DNA of 55,000 bases from Cristatella mucedo (lineage: Eukaryota > Bryozoa > Phylactolaemata > Cristatellidae), in the NCBI GenBank assembly GCA_009760855.2, contig WPIO01000007.1, forward strand, positions 2,595,001-2,650,000. The letters are read 5' to 3'. Shown here in pieces: positions 1 through 10,640 of the stretch. How positions within the stretch are numbered: the stretch's first letter is position 1; each line of letters opens with the position of its first letter. Position numbers and translations under genes: made by a program. The notes under the pieces were generated by a model that saw nothing but the letters and a program-made list of their open reading frames with translations, did no database searches and was not told the origin of the DNA.

Positions 1-1839
1 TGCATATTGCAAATTTAGCGAACCGAACATGAGTTGGTGAGTGAGCTACGCTGCTTGGCAACAGGCGGAAAACGCCCTCTTTCCCCCCAAGCGTTCGGCG
101 TTACATTTATGTGCTTTGCATGCTTCTCTAATGACGACGTCTTTCTGGTCATTATCTCCTGGCCATTGCTTTCTTTTCAGCGAGGTGTAAGGCACCAGAT
201 AACCTGGATAGATTTGCCCCTCTTAAGGTGCTATGCGAGCGAAGGTGCTATGCGATGCTTAGTATTATCATTAACTATTATTAGAAGTACTTGATCCGAC
301 ACTCGGCCGCGCCCAGGAGCCCACGAGAGAGAGAGAGATAGAGAGCTCAGTTTCTGGGTGGCCTGCTACACGACATGCATGAACGCACGGCCAGTTGTTT
401 TGCACGCGCTAGCTGGCCCCAGGCCTTAGTTAAGTCAGCAAATGTAGCGGTTAATCGAAGTCTAGCTATCGCCGAGACCATTAAGAGAGGCGCACAAGTA
501 CACTAATTAGCTATCTACTGTAACAAGGAGCCAACGTGCCTGCCAATCTACGGTCATTGAGCGAACGGCAGGGGCGAGGTGGTTGTACATCGTTCCGCCT
601 CGGAGCTCCCGATCGCTCAAAGGCGTTCGAAGGTCACGCACCTGAGCTCGTGTACAAGCGAGGGAGCGAGCGAGCGAGGAGTCGTCCGCAGCATTAGTGC
701 GCTGGCTGGAAGCAGAGCCACCGCGTCTCCGCATCCGTTTCTGGGCGGCTATTTGTGCGTGGCTCGAACAGACGCGACCGCTTTACCTCGATTTTGCATT
801 GACCTAATGCATCGACCGCGTCAATTGGCCCCACTCTCGTTCAGCGCTCGTTGAAAGGATGCCGGAGCGAACTCGGTTGATTATTAGCCGACTGATGCAC
901 TGCTGTGCTGCTTAGTTATCGCACGAGTGGTTAGTACGTGCTCAAGGAAAGATAAGCCTTCACTGGTCTGACGTGTGGGCGTGCCTTTAATTAAGGAGCA
1001 AGGTCCAACTGTACATTATGGATGGCTTTGATGGATTGGTGCGACCTACAATAAGCCTTGTATGCCAGTAGACAGATGGACAGCCAGGGCTAAATTTTCG
1101 CATCCTTTTTCAAGCTTGCACTTTGTAGTACTGGCTAGCTGAGAATCTGCATCAAACCGTTGCCTATCTTGGCGCGGGCGTACATTTGTGCTTGTTATAT
1201 TATCATTATTTTTGCTCCGTACTAGAAAACTCGTCCAGAGCATCGGCAAGCGTCGTATTGCAGCGCTTCGTTAAGGAAGGTAGATCGGAGGTAGGATTAA
1301 GCAGAAGTGAAGAGTGTAGTATTAAGATAGGCTGGCGCTTGGCTGCCACAAGCTGGTCAGCCTTTAATGTTACTTTGCCCAGCTTTGATTTGGCTTAGAC
1401 GCAGGCCGATATCACCCCTCCACTGACCCGCCGGCGAACAGCTGTTGGATGTAGCTTCGGGACTGGCCGATGCGAAACAGCTGTGGTCCAGCAAGTGGGA
1501 TCCACGGGCCCAATTTTGGTGAGTGATGGCTGGAGAGTTGGAAGGAGGGCAGCAGGGAACGCGGGCGCAGTGAACGCGGCTTTGAGCTGTCGCACTGCGA
1601 GCCCAAATATATAGTTGCTTGGTGTTTCAGCGTCGTCGCCTGTGGGATGTCAGAGCGTCAAACGCCTGAGAGAATTTTCTCTCCTTTAAGGTCAAGGTTA
1701 TTCAGGTTTCGCAATTGAAAGACAATTTACTTTTGATAACTACTTTTTCATTTTGAGATGTCTATCTCAACTGCTGCCCAGAATTGCGAACATAAATTTA
1801 AGAAAGTCTTCTGAGCCTCTGATTGTGTCTCTTCTAAAG
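1..1839. other. No recognisable gene
   Basis: Open frames here are short and resemble no family I know. There is a small GA run near 325-346 and a GAGC run near 661-676. A donor-like TTTTG/GTGAGT lies near 1519 with no convincing exon in front of it. Confidence 0.5.
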
Positions 1840-3228
1840 GGCTGCCGATCTTGTAAAAGGCTGTTATTAGGCCACTCATTAAGAAGGCAACACTAGACCA
1901 GGCGAACTTCAGCAACTTTGGCCTAGTCTATCTAGGGCCGCATCTATTAAAAACACAAGAGTTTGGTAGTGGCAAACCAGAAACAGTTAATACTATTAAA
2001 ACTTCAAATGTAGCAAGTAAGATCCTGTCAGATTTGAGAGCTAATCACTCCGGACATTCAGCAGTACTACGAATGTACAGCAACTTTTGCAGGAATTCCC
2101 TGATTTGGTATTCGCCCACCGGTAGTTTTATTGGATCTCTCGGTAGCGTTTGAAGCCGTTGATCATCAATACCTTCTTGAGTGCCTATTATATTTCTTGT
2201 GCATCACTGGCACAGCATTGCAATGGTTTTGGTCTTATTTCCGTGAGAGGACTCTAGGAATTGATGCGAACAGTCGCCCCAGGAGTCTCTAAAGTACGGG
2301 GTACTCCAGGGATCTGTGCTTGACCAACTTTGTTTTCCACAATTTTTACCCTTCCTCTTGTCAATTTAGGATTTAATTTGTATGCATATGACATATCCAG
2401 CTGTCTGTAGCTGTCTCTGTGATGTAATCCTTCCCAGCCTTCAAGCACCTCGCACTGCTGACATTCGCTTGTGGATGGCAGCAAGCTTTCTCAACTGAAC
2501 GAGGATAGAACCCGCGCACTAATTGTGGGGAAGCCTGATGTATATATGAAATTGGTATGCGTCACCTTCAACATGAGCTCGGACAAAGTATCTCCTACAG
2601 CACATGCACGCAATATGTATGCCCTCACTCGTTGAAGATAACATTTCACGTCACGACCACATCCGTTCTATAGTCAAGTCTGCTTACCTTCAGCAATGCT
2701 CCGCTGCAAAAATTCGAGCGTGCTTAGACAGGGATACATAATTCAAGCTATGAAACGCGTTGCGAAATGCCGCCTAGACTTCAGAAGCTCACTATTCAGT
2801 GGTACCGCAGCCTGAGCAATAGACTGTCCCAGTGGTGCAACACTCTGTAGCTACGCTTTTCTGTTGTGAACTTCGAAAGTACTGCACTATACCATTTCTC
2901 ACGGTTACTGCACTGGCTTCCGTTAGGCCGCCTATCAAATTCAAGCTTTTGTCACTCACTTTTAGGTCCCTTTTTATTCTCTTGCTCCGGCCTACCTATC
3001 CGAAATACTACCTCACCTGGCTTCGCATGGTACTACCCGATCTTATGACTAAAGTCAATTAGCCATGCCTCTAATTAACCTCAATTTCTATGGAGGCAGT
3101 TTCTTCAGTTTGCGTGCTACCACAGTCGGTAACCAATTCCAGACTGATGTCACGACATCCTCTGAATTGACGTCATTTTAAAAAGAAGCCGAAATGCCTG
3201 CTGCTCCTTACACAGTTTGATCCGTCTG
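1840..3228 (+). pseudogene. Decayed LINE-A copy (reverse transcriptase to C-terminus)
   Basis: This is an old 5'-truncated copy of the LINE that is best preserved at 39.4 kb. Reading across frames, the same blocks occur in the same order: the fingers segment (gctgttattaggccactc at about 1860), the RANHS-like segment (about 2038), the LDLSAAFD region (about 2130), 'GVLQGSVL' (about 2300), the catalytic box changed from YADD to YAYD (about 2380), 'DIRLWMA' (about 2463), and the conserved C-terminal stretch where LHWLP and LTFRSL can be read (about 2910-2970). Many stops and indels break it, so it cannot be expressed. It ends about 16 bases before an oppositely oriented LINE-A copy. Confidence 0.85.
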
Positions 3229-3243
3229 GAACTCCATCTGTGT

Positions 3244-3620
3244 GATAATAATAATAATAATAATAATGCACTTGATAAAGCGCCCTCAGAGAACTCAATC
3301 TCTCTCTAGGTGCTTTACATTTTCTGCAAAGGGAAATGCAATTGAATGGTGAGTAATATCATGCTTGATAAACAAGCAAAATGAGAAGCATGGTTAGGGG
3401 TGACATGCACAGGGTCAGCATGCAAATGTGGTTAGTGGCAGCATGCACAGTGTCAGCACGCATAAGCACACGAAGGACGAATCACAGGGACCCACTAAAT
3501 GCTGTCCTAAATAGGTCTGTTTTTAAGTTCTTTTTAAATGTGGTCAGGTCAGGGGATGTTCTGACCCAGGTCGGGAGGGAGTTCCAGGCTTTGGGAGCAT
3601 ACGAACATACGAACATATTA
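3244..3620 (-). mobile_element. LINE-A 3' end, 5'-truncated
   Basis: Read on the minus strand, this holds the end of the LINE-A ORF (NSLP ... FKR.LK), the 3' UTR and the terminal hairpin tail, finishing in an (ATT)n run at 3244-3268 on the plus strand. It is much closer to the 39.4-kb copy than the adjacent plus-strand copy is, so it is a younger insertion. The breakpoint near 3605 is followed by a short 'acgaacat' duplication. Confidence 0.88.
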
Positions 3621-3654
3621 TGCGCTCTGACGATGCGCATGTTATCGCTAAGCA

Positions 3655-3745
3655 GTTTAATTCTTAATTTTAAGCAAATATAAAAAGTGCACAGAAAGAT
3701 ATTTAGTTCTCTTAGGCCCCCGTGCTAATGTCCTAATATTATTCT
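3655..3745 (+). mobile_element. LINE/SINE 3' tail remnant
   Basis: The stretch around 3676-3716 matches the shared LINE-A/SINE-B tail (AAAGTGC ... AGAAAGATATTTAGTTCTCTT) without the terminal (ATT)n. No coding part is left. Confidence 0.6.
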
Positions 3746-3867
3746 AGTTTCATTTATGAGGACACACAATATTTTATTAACGAGGCTCACCTAAGGCGGG
3801 GCTGAAGTCATTTTTAGCCGGATGATAAGCTCTTTCTCTACGACTGGCCAGCCCGGAAAGGAAGATG

Positions 3868-3945
3868 CCTCTGCAAGCGGTTGTGATAGCCGTTAAGGAT
3901 CTTCTGTCGCTCTACAAAAATAAGCTGTTAAATCAGTTAGTATCC
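3868..3945 (+). mobile_element. SINE-A 3' half
   Basis: Matches the second half of SINE-A (CTGCAAGCGGTTGTGATAGC ... CTTCTGTCGCT ... AAATCAGTTAGTA). The tRNA-like 5' half is absent or unrecognisable. Confidence 0.75.
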
Positions 3946-4080
3946 AAGTCACTTTAACGTATTTCTGGCTAACTCCATTAGTCTAAGTGCTCTTCAAAAA
4001 AGATTTCATTTATAGAGTAAATTAAAAGTCTGCTGACAAGGCACTCTTGTTTTATGTGGCAGCAGAAAAAATAAAAGAAA

Positions 4081-4235
4081 CACCAGTTGATTTAACAGCC
4101 TTTTTTGCATAGCGGCTGATGAGCCTTCAAGATTATTACCACCGCTTGCAGTGGCAATAAAGGATCGCCTATCGCAGGATTTGAACTCATTCGTGACCAA
4201 GGTCGTGAAAAGGAGCCGCCTTATCCTGGGGGCCA
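4081..4235 (-). mobile_element. SINE-A
   Basis: Reverse-complement copy of SINE-A. The 3' end (AGTTGATTTAACAGCC on the plus strand) comes first, then the CACCGCTTGCAGTGGCAATA block, then the B box, which on the minus strand reads GAGTTCAAATCC (about 4179-4190). The A-box end is degraded. Confidence 0.82.
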
Positions 4236-4411
4236 TTTCGGCTCCCGGAACAGCTTTCGCTGCTGTCAGAGTAACCGCTTGAAGAGTGCAATAAAGGATG
4301 CAGCTAGACGTGGTAGGCTCTTGGACCAAGTCTGCATATGTGGTATCTGAAACGAGGAGCTGGAATGTAGGCTCATGCAGCAAATTGCTGCATGTAAATC
4401 CGGCTCAGGTC

Positions 4412-4627
4412 TTAGGTCCCCATGCCTCTTGGCATTCCGTTTGATGCCACGTCAGCATCGCTTTCCCGCTCCTGTGCTGACAAGATCGCCATCTCTTTGC
4501 CGCTTTTGACGGTTGGGTTCGCAGCAATAAAGACAAATGCACGTTGTAACTGCCAGTCCAGCTGAACATAAGCACTATTAATGGTTGGTCCTTGTGCCAA
4601 AGTCAGCAGTAGGAAAATAAATTTCAT
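4412..4627 (-). CDS. Hypothetical short ORF with signal-peptide-like N-terminus
   Basis: The 71-residue frame begins MKFIFLLLTLAQGPTINSAY, a charged start followed by a hydrophobic core and small residues that look like a secretion signal. The rest is mostly polar and matches no family I recognise. The frame stops at 4412; a second open frame (4383 down to 4006) in another phase runs into a SINE, so any real gene would need an intron or is broken. It could equally be a chance ORF. No supporting promoter or neighbour was seen. Confidence 0.18.
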   Translation of the reverse strand: MKFIFLLLTLAQGPTINSAYVQLDWQLQRAFVFIAANPTVKSGKEMAILSAQERESDADVASNGMPRGMGT

Positions 4628-4766
4628 TGTCTAAGAATTGTGCTAGTGAGCTCCACAGACTAGAACCTGAAGAGCAAAAGATTCTTTCGCTAACGGTCTT
4701 TAAGCTCAGGAATGAAAAAGTTAAGTTATTACTCCTAGAGGACAAGCTAATTTATTACTCATAGAC

Positions 4767-4900
4767 ACGATGGCACACTAGGGAAGGCGGTTGCTTCTTA
4801 CGACCTCTGTCTCGAGGTCGTGGGTTCAAATCCTGCGGTGGGTGATTCTTTATCGCCGCTGCACACCGCGGTGACGGTTGTGACGGGTCTTCTGTCAACG
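4767..4900 (+). mobile_element. SINE-A
   Basis: The tRNA-like head (GATGGCACACTAGGGAAGG A box; GTGGGTTCAAATCC B box near 4821-4834) and part of the body are clear. The 3' end is replaced by TCGATCG repeats after CTTCTGTCAACG. Confidence 0.85.
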
Positions 4901-4903
4901 TTC

Positions 4904-4942
4904 TCGTCGATCGTCGATCGTCGATCGTCGATCGACGATCGT
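4904..4942. repeat. TCGTCGA/TCGATCG heptamer repeat
   Basis: About five copies of a 7-bp unit (TCGATCG) that ends in an inverted copy (CGACGATCG), so it can fold on itself. It joins a SINE-A body to a compound microsatellite. Confidence 0.8.
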
Positions 4943-4943
4943 T

Positions 4944-4944
4944 C

Positions 4945-4979
<35 letters not shown>

Positions 4980-4985
4980 GAGAGA

Positions 4986-5065
<80 letters not shown>

Positions 5066-5104
5066 TATATTACATAAAGAAAGAGAGATAGAGAGAGAGA
5101 GAGA
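4944..5104. repeat. Compound (CT)n/(TA)n/(GA)n microsatellite
   Basis: Alternating CT, TA, GA, TA and GA blocks. The CT and GA blocks are mutually complementary and flank self-complementary TA, so this can form a hairpin. ORFs across it are low-complexity artefacts. Confidence 0.95.
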
Positions 5105-6495
5105 ACCAGAGGGCACGAGGAAGCTGAAACTGGTGTAGCCGTTCAGCTAGGTATGAGAGAGCCAAGCTACGGCGAGCCTTGTGGGTCGGCGTAAGAACGT
5201 TTTTCTGTATCCACTGATCAACCGGGAGCCATCACAGCTTCCCTGGCATAGTATTTACATAGCTGAACACAGAGGATTTGCTGACTAGCCTTGCAGCCAT
5301 TTTCATAACCATATGCAGTGGCCTATTGGCATTTTTGGTAACCCAGCCAAATTGGAATGTAAGTAATCCAGCCTAAAAGAACCAATAAGCTAGTTAAATG
5401 TTTTAGCAAGCCGCCACGGTAGACAGCCTTTAATCTTAGGTTGCGATGAGGAATGAGGGCTAGCTGTGGATGAGTCTTCTTAATAAAACATTCACAATTT
5501 TGGCAGTTTTCAAAGATCACACCTAAATCCCGAGCGCATAGTAATAATGATGACACATTTGTATAGAGTCACAAGAAAACTGAATCTCTTTCTAGACATC
5601 TTGCAGATGCTGTATAGTAAACATTACCAAATAATTGATGGCATGGGGACGGTCGTACAACAGCATCGCCTATTAGAAGAGCAAAGTATCCCAGTCCAGC
5701 TGCACGCTTCGGGTCTCCTGTGAGTAGGAGTTCGGTTTTATCTTCGTTTAGTTAAAAGAAATCGGCTGATATCCAGGATCGAATATCTGCAATGCAAGCA
5801 TTGAGTGTGTCAGTCACTGCATCAGATTCCGATGGCTTAAGCAACAAATACATCTGTGAAGTAACAAAAGTAACAGCCGATCCCATGGGGCCGAGTCACT
5901 TTTCCCAGAAGCTAGGTGCAAATGTAGAACAGCAAAGGATCGAGAGCGGACCGACGAGGGACTATAGTTGACGGATCTGGCGGACGAGAATTGATCCCCC
6001 ACACGACACGGATTGAACTACGGACAAGTACGATTTGACTGATAGTTTTTCTCAAATGGTCAAGTAGGATATCAGGGTCAGCAGTTTCGAACGCAGCTGA
6101 TAGGTCCCGCAGGGCCGTGACAGTGCCATTCCCGTCATCGCTGCTGCATAGGATGTCAATCGTTACACGGCGGAGAGCAGTTTCAGGGGAGTGCTGTCAC
6201 TTGAATCTTGATGGAAATTTTTATGACAACCCCTTCTTTGTAATTTTTTCTACATACTATAATGCGTAGTGACAATCTTTTCGAAAATCGTTGAAAAAAG
6301 AAAGAAGGGAGAATGGGCGATAGCTTCCTAGGATGTCTGAATCCGATCCAACCTTTTTTAAGAATTTGTTGAACGATGGCGCATTTGAAAGATATTGGAA
6401 CAACCCCTTCCTCCAGAGAAGCATTAAAACCTGTTGTGTATGAAACTAGCTCATGCCCATGAAATTCACGAGAAATTTTACTGTTAAATCGCAAA
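5105..6495 (-). pseudogene. Decayed CR1/L2-clade LINE reverse transcriptase (second lineage)
   Basis: On the minus strand, broken frames give the reverse-transcriptase series: FKCAIVQQILKK then LSPILPSFF (fingers, about 6380-6280), ALLRV then DLSAAFETADPDILLDHLRK (motif A region, about 6185-6050; the first catalytic aspartate has become glutamate), ADIRSW then LNEDKTELLLTG (about 5800-5715), and an ARDLGVIFEN-like block (about 5535-5510). The last block is separated from the rest by a short tail fragment at 5551-5640. Sequence and spacing differ from LINE-A, so I treat it as a sister lineage. Frameshifts and stops are frequent. The C-terminal part (5105-5500) is weakly matched. Confidence 0.78.
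5551..5640 (-). mobile_element. LINE/SINE tail fragment inside the LINE pseudogene
   Basis: Contains ACTGAATCTCTTTCTAGACA and TTGTATAGAGTC, the reverse complement of the shared LINE-A/SINE-B tail. It interrupts the reverse-transcriptase reading of the surrounding element, so it arrived later. Confidence 0.65.
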
Positions 6496-7231
6496 GTGGG
6501 CTTGAGTGTCCGCTGACCTAGTGGTTATTCGTCAAGCGTAGCTGGTGAGCCCGGCCAGCTGTCGGGAATGGACTCCATACCATGACTGGGAGCATGAAGT
6601 GCTCAAATCTTACCTTAAGCGTTTTTCTGTTTGCGACATCGCCATAAGAGTTTTGTCGCATCCGACGTTTCTGTTGAGTTTCGGCAGTGTGGCACTGGTT
6701 GGCTTCATTTGTTGCTAGCTTTTCTCGTTATCGTCGATAGGTACACTTATATTCTTCATTCTTTGCAATTGTTTTCACTTCGTTTCTGGAAAATCTCTCC
6801 CGTCCTATATGGCGGGTGGAAATCACAGACCATGAACAAGGCTACGCAGGTCCATGTTTCACCAAAAGCCAACTCAGTCGAAGTCGAAGTGGAAGCTGGG
6901 AAGCTGCCCAGTCGCTGCCAATTCTGGCGACAGCTAAGGTGGAAGTAGTGCAGAGAGTTCTAGCTGCTGGAAGGCAATGGCCACCCTTTTAACAAACCGT
7001 ATCAGTTCAAACTCCAGTGAAGCTCTAGCATTTCGATATCCAATTTAAACTACGAAGACATTCGCAAATTTGCAAATTATTCCCGTCTAGTTTTCCTTTT
7101 TTGACATTCACCTTTGTCAAATCGCAATGTGAATATTATATAAATACCGCACATAGATCTCAAAAGAAATTTGATGTCACCGACTGCGACTTATAGACTA
7201 ACAAGCGTAACTTTTGTAGGAGTAAACTAGC
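6496..7231. other. No recognisable gene
   Basis: Unique-looking sequence. A 105-codon frame at 6631-6948 (+) has no recognisable motif and is probably chance. Confidence 0.5.
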
Positions 7232-7450
7232 TTAGGCCCGTGAACAATCAGAGGGAATTTCATACTGTTTCAACTTCGTCTTCACCTTCTCCAGTGAGTT
7301 GTTGCCGATGATAACAGGTCTTTCTTTCAGCGTCTGCAGTAGCCTCTTCCGGCGTCTTTCCAACCTGTTGTTGATGGTGCGACTGACAAACGGCTTTAGC
7401 TCCGCAAAATCTTCATGCTTATGCTTCTTACACTCAGTCTCTACATCCCG
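7232..7450 (-). other. Stop-to-stop open frame, Lys/Arg-rich, unrecognised
   Basis: The minus-strand frame between stops at 7451-7453 and 7232-7234 encodes about 72 residues without a start codon. It includes FAELKPFVSRTINNRLERRR and then KRLLQTLKERPVIIGNN, ending KLKQYEIPSDCSRA. Its basic helical character looks more like a real protein fragment than the plus-strand frame over the same bases. It could be the last exon of a gene or a transposon remnant; I do not recognise the family. Confidence 0.25.
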
Positions 7451-8401
7451 TTATTGTTCGCGAGAACGTCTCCTTCAGGCGTCTCTGCGGCTCGATGTTA
7501 CCGGCAAAAAAATATTTTCATATTAGCTTCTGCGGATGCTGGATCTTGATTTGTATTAATTGAAAAATATAAAATGTTCTGGCTACGAGTTCAAAGTCCA
7601 CCGTTAATTTGCTGCCACTTACAAAATTGGTAAAACTCACACTTCATACAAATTGGAAGACTTCCTACTATGCCAATTCAGGGTTTGTGACTTACTGACT
7701 GACTAAAAAACCCAGCTACTATATGGGGTAGATATAAAGCTAAGGCTAACAAAAATCATGAAAGATAATATTACTTCGTGCAAGAGAATTAGCAAAATAG
7801 ACCGTGATATTGATAGCCGTGATCTTAACTAGTTACTTTGCCGTTATAATACTCTGGGTTCCTCTTCTAAGAAGATCAGCCTCGCGCATCTATTTATTTG
7901 TTGAAAATATATCAAAGCTTATCTGATGTGGGACTAGAGCTTTAACTCGTTGCTACGAGCAGGGATTGATTCCTCCGGTAGATTGGGGTAGCGCTTTCCC
8001 TACTGGCTATCCGTACCAGAATTTAATTAAAAGCTTTACATATTTGCCACTCAGTACCTAGCCAATCGCATCCTAGGGATCTGCCTGACTCCATACCTAC
8101 ATTATAAATGCAATTCGGTGTGAGCTGCAACCTCAGAATACATGCTGAGAGGAAAAATTTGGCATACGTTGGATCTTTTGTAGAACATGCAGCGACCTGA
8201 TGTTTGCATGACTAATAAATATCTCCAGTCATAATTTCACTGATCTAACATATCGCAGTTTCCAAAGTAATCCACAAGTAAGATCTACCCCTTAGATTAG
8301 TGCATTTTAGGCTCCCAATAAACACAAAGTATGAACCGCTAATGAACTCTAGCAACTGCCATTACAATATTAATAAGAATAGGGAGACATTTTCATTGCA
8401 A
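7451..8401. other. No recognisable gene
   Basis: AT-rich sequence without convincing frames or repeats. Nothing was identified. Confidence 0.5.
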
Positions 8402-8459
8402 ACAAGAGAGCTAACTCTCTTTCTAGGCGCTTTATAAATATTCTGGAAGGAAAGCATTC
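8402..8459 (-). mobile_element. LINE tail fragment
   Basis: CTAACTCTCTTTCTAGGCGC followed by TTTATAA is the reverse complement of the LINE tail. It directly precedes the (ATA)n of the next copy. Confidence 0.7.
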
Positions 8460-8895
8460 AATAATAATAATAATAATACATTTGCGTAGCGCCCTCAGAG
8501 AACTGCATCTCTTTCTAGGCACTCTACAGACGCTGTATAGAAAGCATGATCCGATTGATCGGTGGTAACATCCGCAAGCAGGAAGCGCATGCGCACGAAG
8601 AACCGATCACAAAGCAGACGCCACCAAATGCAATGTAATAAACAGGTGCGCTCTAAGCTTCTTTTTCAATGAGGTCATGTCTGGGGATTGCGACGTGCGT
8701 CGGTTGTGAGTTCCAGGATCTCGAAGCATACGAACTAAAGGCACGGTCTCCAAGGGTTTTGAGGTTCCTAAGAGGTATGGTTAAGTGATTCAAGTCAGAA
8801 CAGCGGGTTGTACGATTCTTCGCCTGGTGTTGGAGTAGACCTGATAAGTAGGCTGGAGCCAGAGATTGAAGGGACCTAAACGTAAGTGACAGACG
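8460..8895 (-). mobile_element. LINE-A 3' end
   Basis: Starts with (ATA)n (8461-8478) and the reverse-complement tail (GCGCCCTCAGAGAACTGCAT), then a diverged 3' UTR and the C-terminal coding region (the equivalents of NSLPT, FGDRAF, HRTTRF and LSLTFRSL on the minus strand). More diverged than the copies at 33 and 36 kb. Confidence 0.85.
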
Positions 8896-9130
8896 GCATG
8901 CTAAGTGTCAGCACGCATAGGAACACTAAGAAAAACACATGCGGTGCCAATGCTGAAAGGAACAGGAACGTTTTTAGTATATCTCAAATATCAAGTCATG
9001 GGATATCGTGACGTCAGTCGGGAGCGAGTTCTGGGCTTTGGAAGCATGTGAACTGAAGGCACGATCTCCAAAGGATTTAAGGCTGGTTAGGGGCACTGCT
9101 AAAATAAATTCAAACCAATTAGCAGCAGCC
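8896..9130 (-). mobile_element. Second LINE-A 3' fragment, tail missing
   Basis: Begins inside the LINE-A 3' UTR (AAGTGTCAGCACGCATAGGA) and runs through the C-terminal coding part to the equivalent of TNLKSFGD. It lacks the hairpin tail and abuts the previous copy, which fits a tandem or recombined pair. Confidence 0.72.
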
Positions 9131-9341
9131 TACAAGTGGGTCCGCATAATCTCAGTATTTAGGGTAGCAGAACAACGCGTGCATTGTGCACAGACCTGAC
9201 TCTTGTAACATGCCAAACAGAGACGATTTAACACTGAGAATCCTGCGAGCAGCGTTACCCACAAACGAGCGAATTAGTGACGGAGTAAAGATTTGACTGT
9301 CCATTACAGCTAGTCCGGCGAGACAACTCAGGTAGACTCCG

Positions 9342-9575
9342 CTACAAGCTTATTGAAGCTGGCGCACAGTTGCGTATGTTAATGATGATTGTATACAATG
9401 TTTGCCACGTGGCGCGTGCGGGCACGGCCTCCCCCTCGGGGTCGGGACCGGCAGTCTGGCGAACGATGGCGGCAAGATAGCCGTCGCCCGAGGGGAACTG
9501 CTCCCGCACGGCCGCTCTGGCCAGAATCGCGTCATTGACGTCAGAGATGACGGAGGAGCTTCGGATGGCTCCGCG

Positions 9576-9656
<81 letters not shown>

Positions 9657-10290
9657 GACAAACCGACACACAGACAGACACACAGACACACAGAAAGACA
9701 AACAGACACACAGACAGACAAACAGACACACAGACAGACGCACAGACAGACACACGGAGAGCGTTGGCTAGGTACCGTGGACCCGAGAGCGCCCTCTGCG
9801 AAAGGCTGCACGGCTACGGCTCTCTCCCGTTGCGCCGGAAATACGTTCGCGGGGCCTGCGTAATTCGTCACCTTGTGGTCATCGGCCGTTTCTAGGGCAT
9901 TTTCCTCGTCGTCGCACGGAATGGCCACGTCTACGATTGCGGCCGTAGTACCAGTTGTTGTCGGCGACGAGGTCCGGCCGTAGCAAGCTATCGCTAGCCT
10001 TGGCACGCAAGCCTATCTATCAATGGTCGCCGGCTGCCGCACGTGATCCAGCGGAGAGTCAACCAAATGGTTTGGGACAGCGTGATGCCTGGCCATGACC
10101 GTCGGCATTGCCAGACGGCAGTGACAGAACACGCGAGTTAGAGTTTCCTCAGAGCTCTGGACAGAGCGGCGGCACGTGGCTACTGACTGGATCGAATACG
10201 CTATGGCTCACCGACTGGCAGACTGTCGCTGAGTAGAGCTGCTTTGGTTAGGTTCTCTCCTTGCACAGCGGTCAGGTCATAGCTCATTTT
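9342..10290 (-). pseudogene. R2/NeSL-type LINE C-terminus with restriction-like endonuclease, broken
   Basis: Reading 10290 down to 9342, three hallmarks of the R2-type C-terminal region appear in order. First is a zinc-knuckle segment (about 10174-10075) reading CRRSVQSSEETLTRVFCHC then RLAMPTVMARHHAV; one knuckle Cys is Ser and the His is Arg. Second is a PDLV motif (about 9980-9965). Third, after a frameshift, is AAIVDVAIPCDDEENALETA (about 9941-9882), then KVTNYA and FAEGALG (about 9790). The PD...D arrangement is the catalytic signature of the restriction-like endonuclease in site-specific LINEs. The frame resumes after a CA/CAGA repeat with VNDAILARAAVREQF. No reverse transcriptase was found upstream, so only the 3' part was inserted or survived. 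Confidence 0.62.
9580..9756. repeat. (CA)n/(CAGA)n microsatellite
   Basis: About 70 bp of pure CA followed by about 100 bp of CAGACA-type units. It lies inside the R2-type reading frame, so it expanded within or was inserted into coding sequence. Overlapping ORFs of Thr-His or Cys-Val are artefacts. Confidence 0.97.
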
Positions 10291-10300
10291 AGAATCATGA

Positions 10301-10390
10301 TAATAATAATAATAATAATAATAATAATGTACTTGATAAAGCGCCCTCAGAGAACTTAATCTCTTTCTAGGCGCTTTACATTTGCTCTAG
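10301..10390 (-). mobile_element. LINE-A tail
   Basis: (ATA)n at 10301-10328 and an almost perfect reverse-complement LINE-A tail (GCGCCCTCAGAGAACTTAAT), then truncation just beyond the hairpin. Confidence 0.88.
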
Positions 10391-10454
10391 CCTAAATGCT
10401 TGATGCAGGACGCACAGGATTCATACTTATGGTAATATGACTAGGTCTTTAGTG

Positions 10455-10640
10455 AGAGCCCAGAGAGTACTTGAATCTCTAATCGTTAATCTAATTGGGC
10501 GCTTCACAGCTAAATGCTACGAGAGAAGCAAGGACGAATAGTTAATGAAAAGCAGGGCGTCCTCCTGAGGGAAGCTGGCACAAGCACATAATGACCATGC
10601 TAAGGCAAGTAGTCAGGGCAGACAAAAGACTATACACATA
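10455..10640 (-). mobile_element. Degraded LINE/SINE tail
   Basis: GAGAGTACTTGAATCTC and GGGCGCTTCACAGCT resemble the shared tail in reverse complement. It may extend into a worn 3' UTR (AAGGACGAATAGTTAATG). Weak match. Confidence 0.4.
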
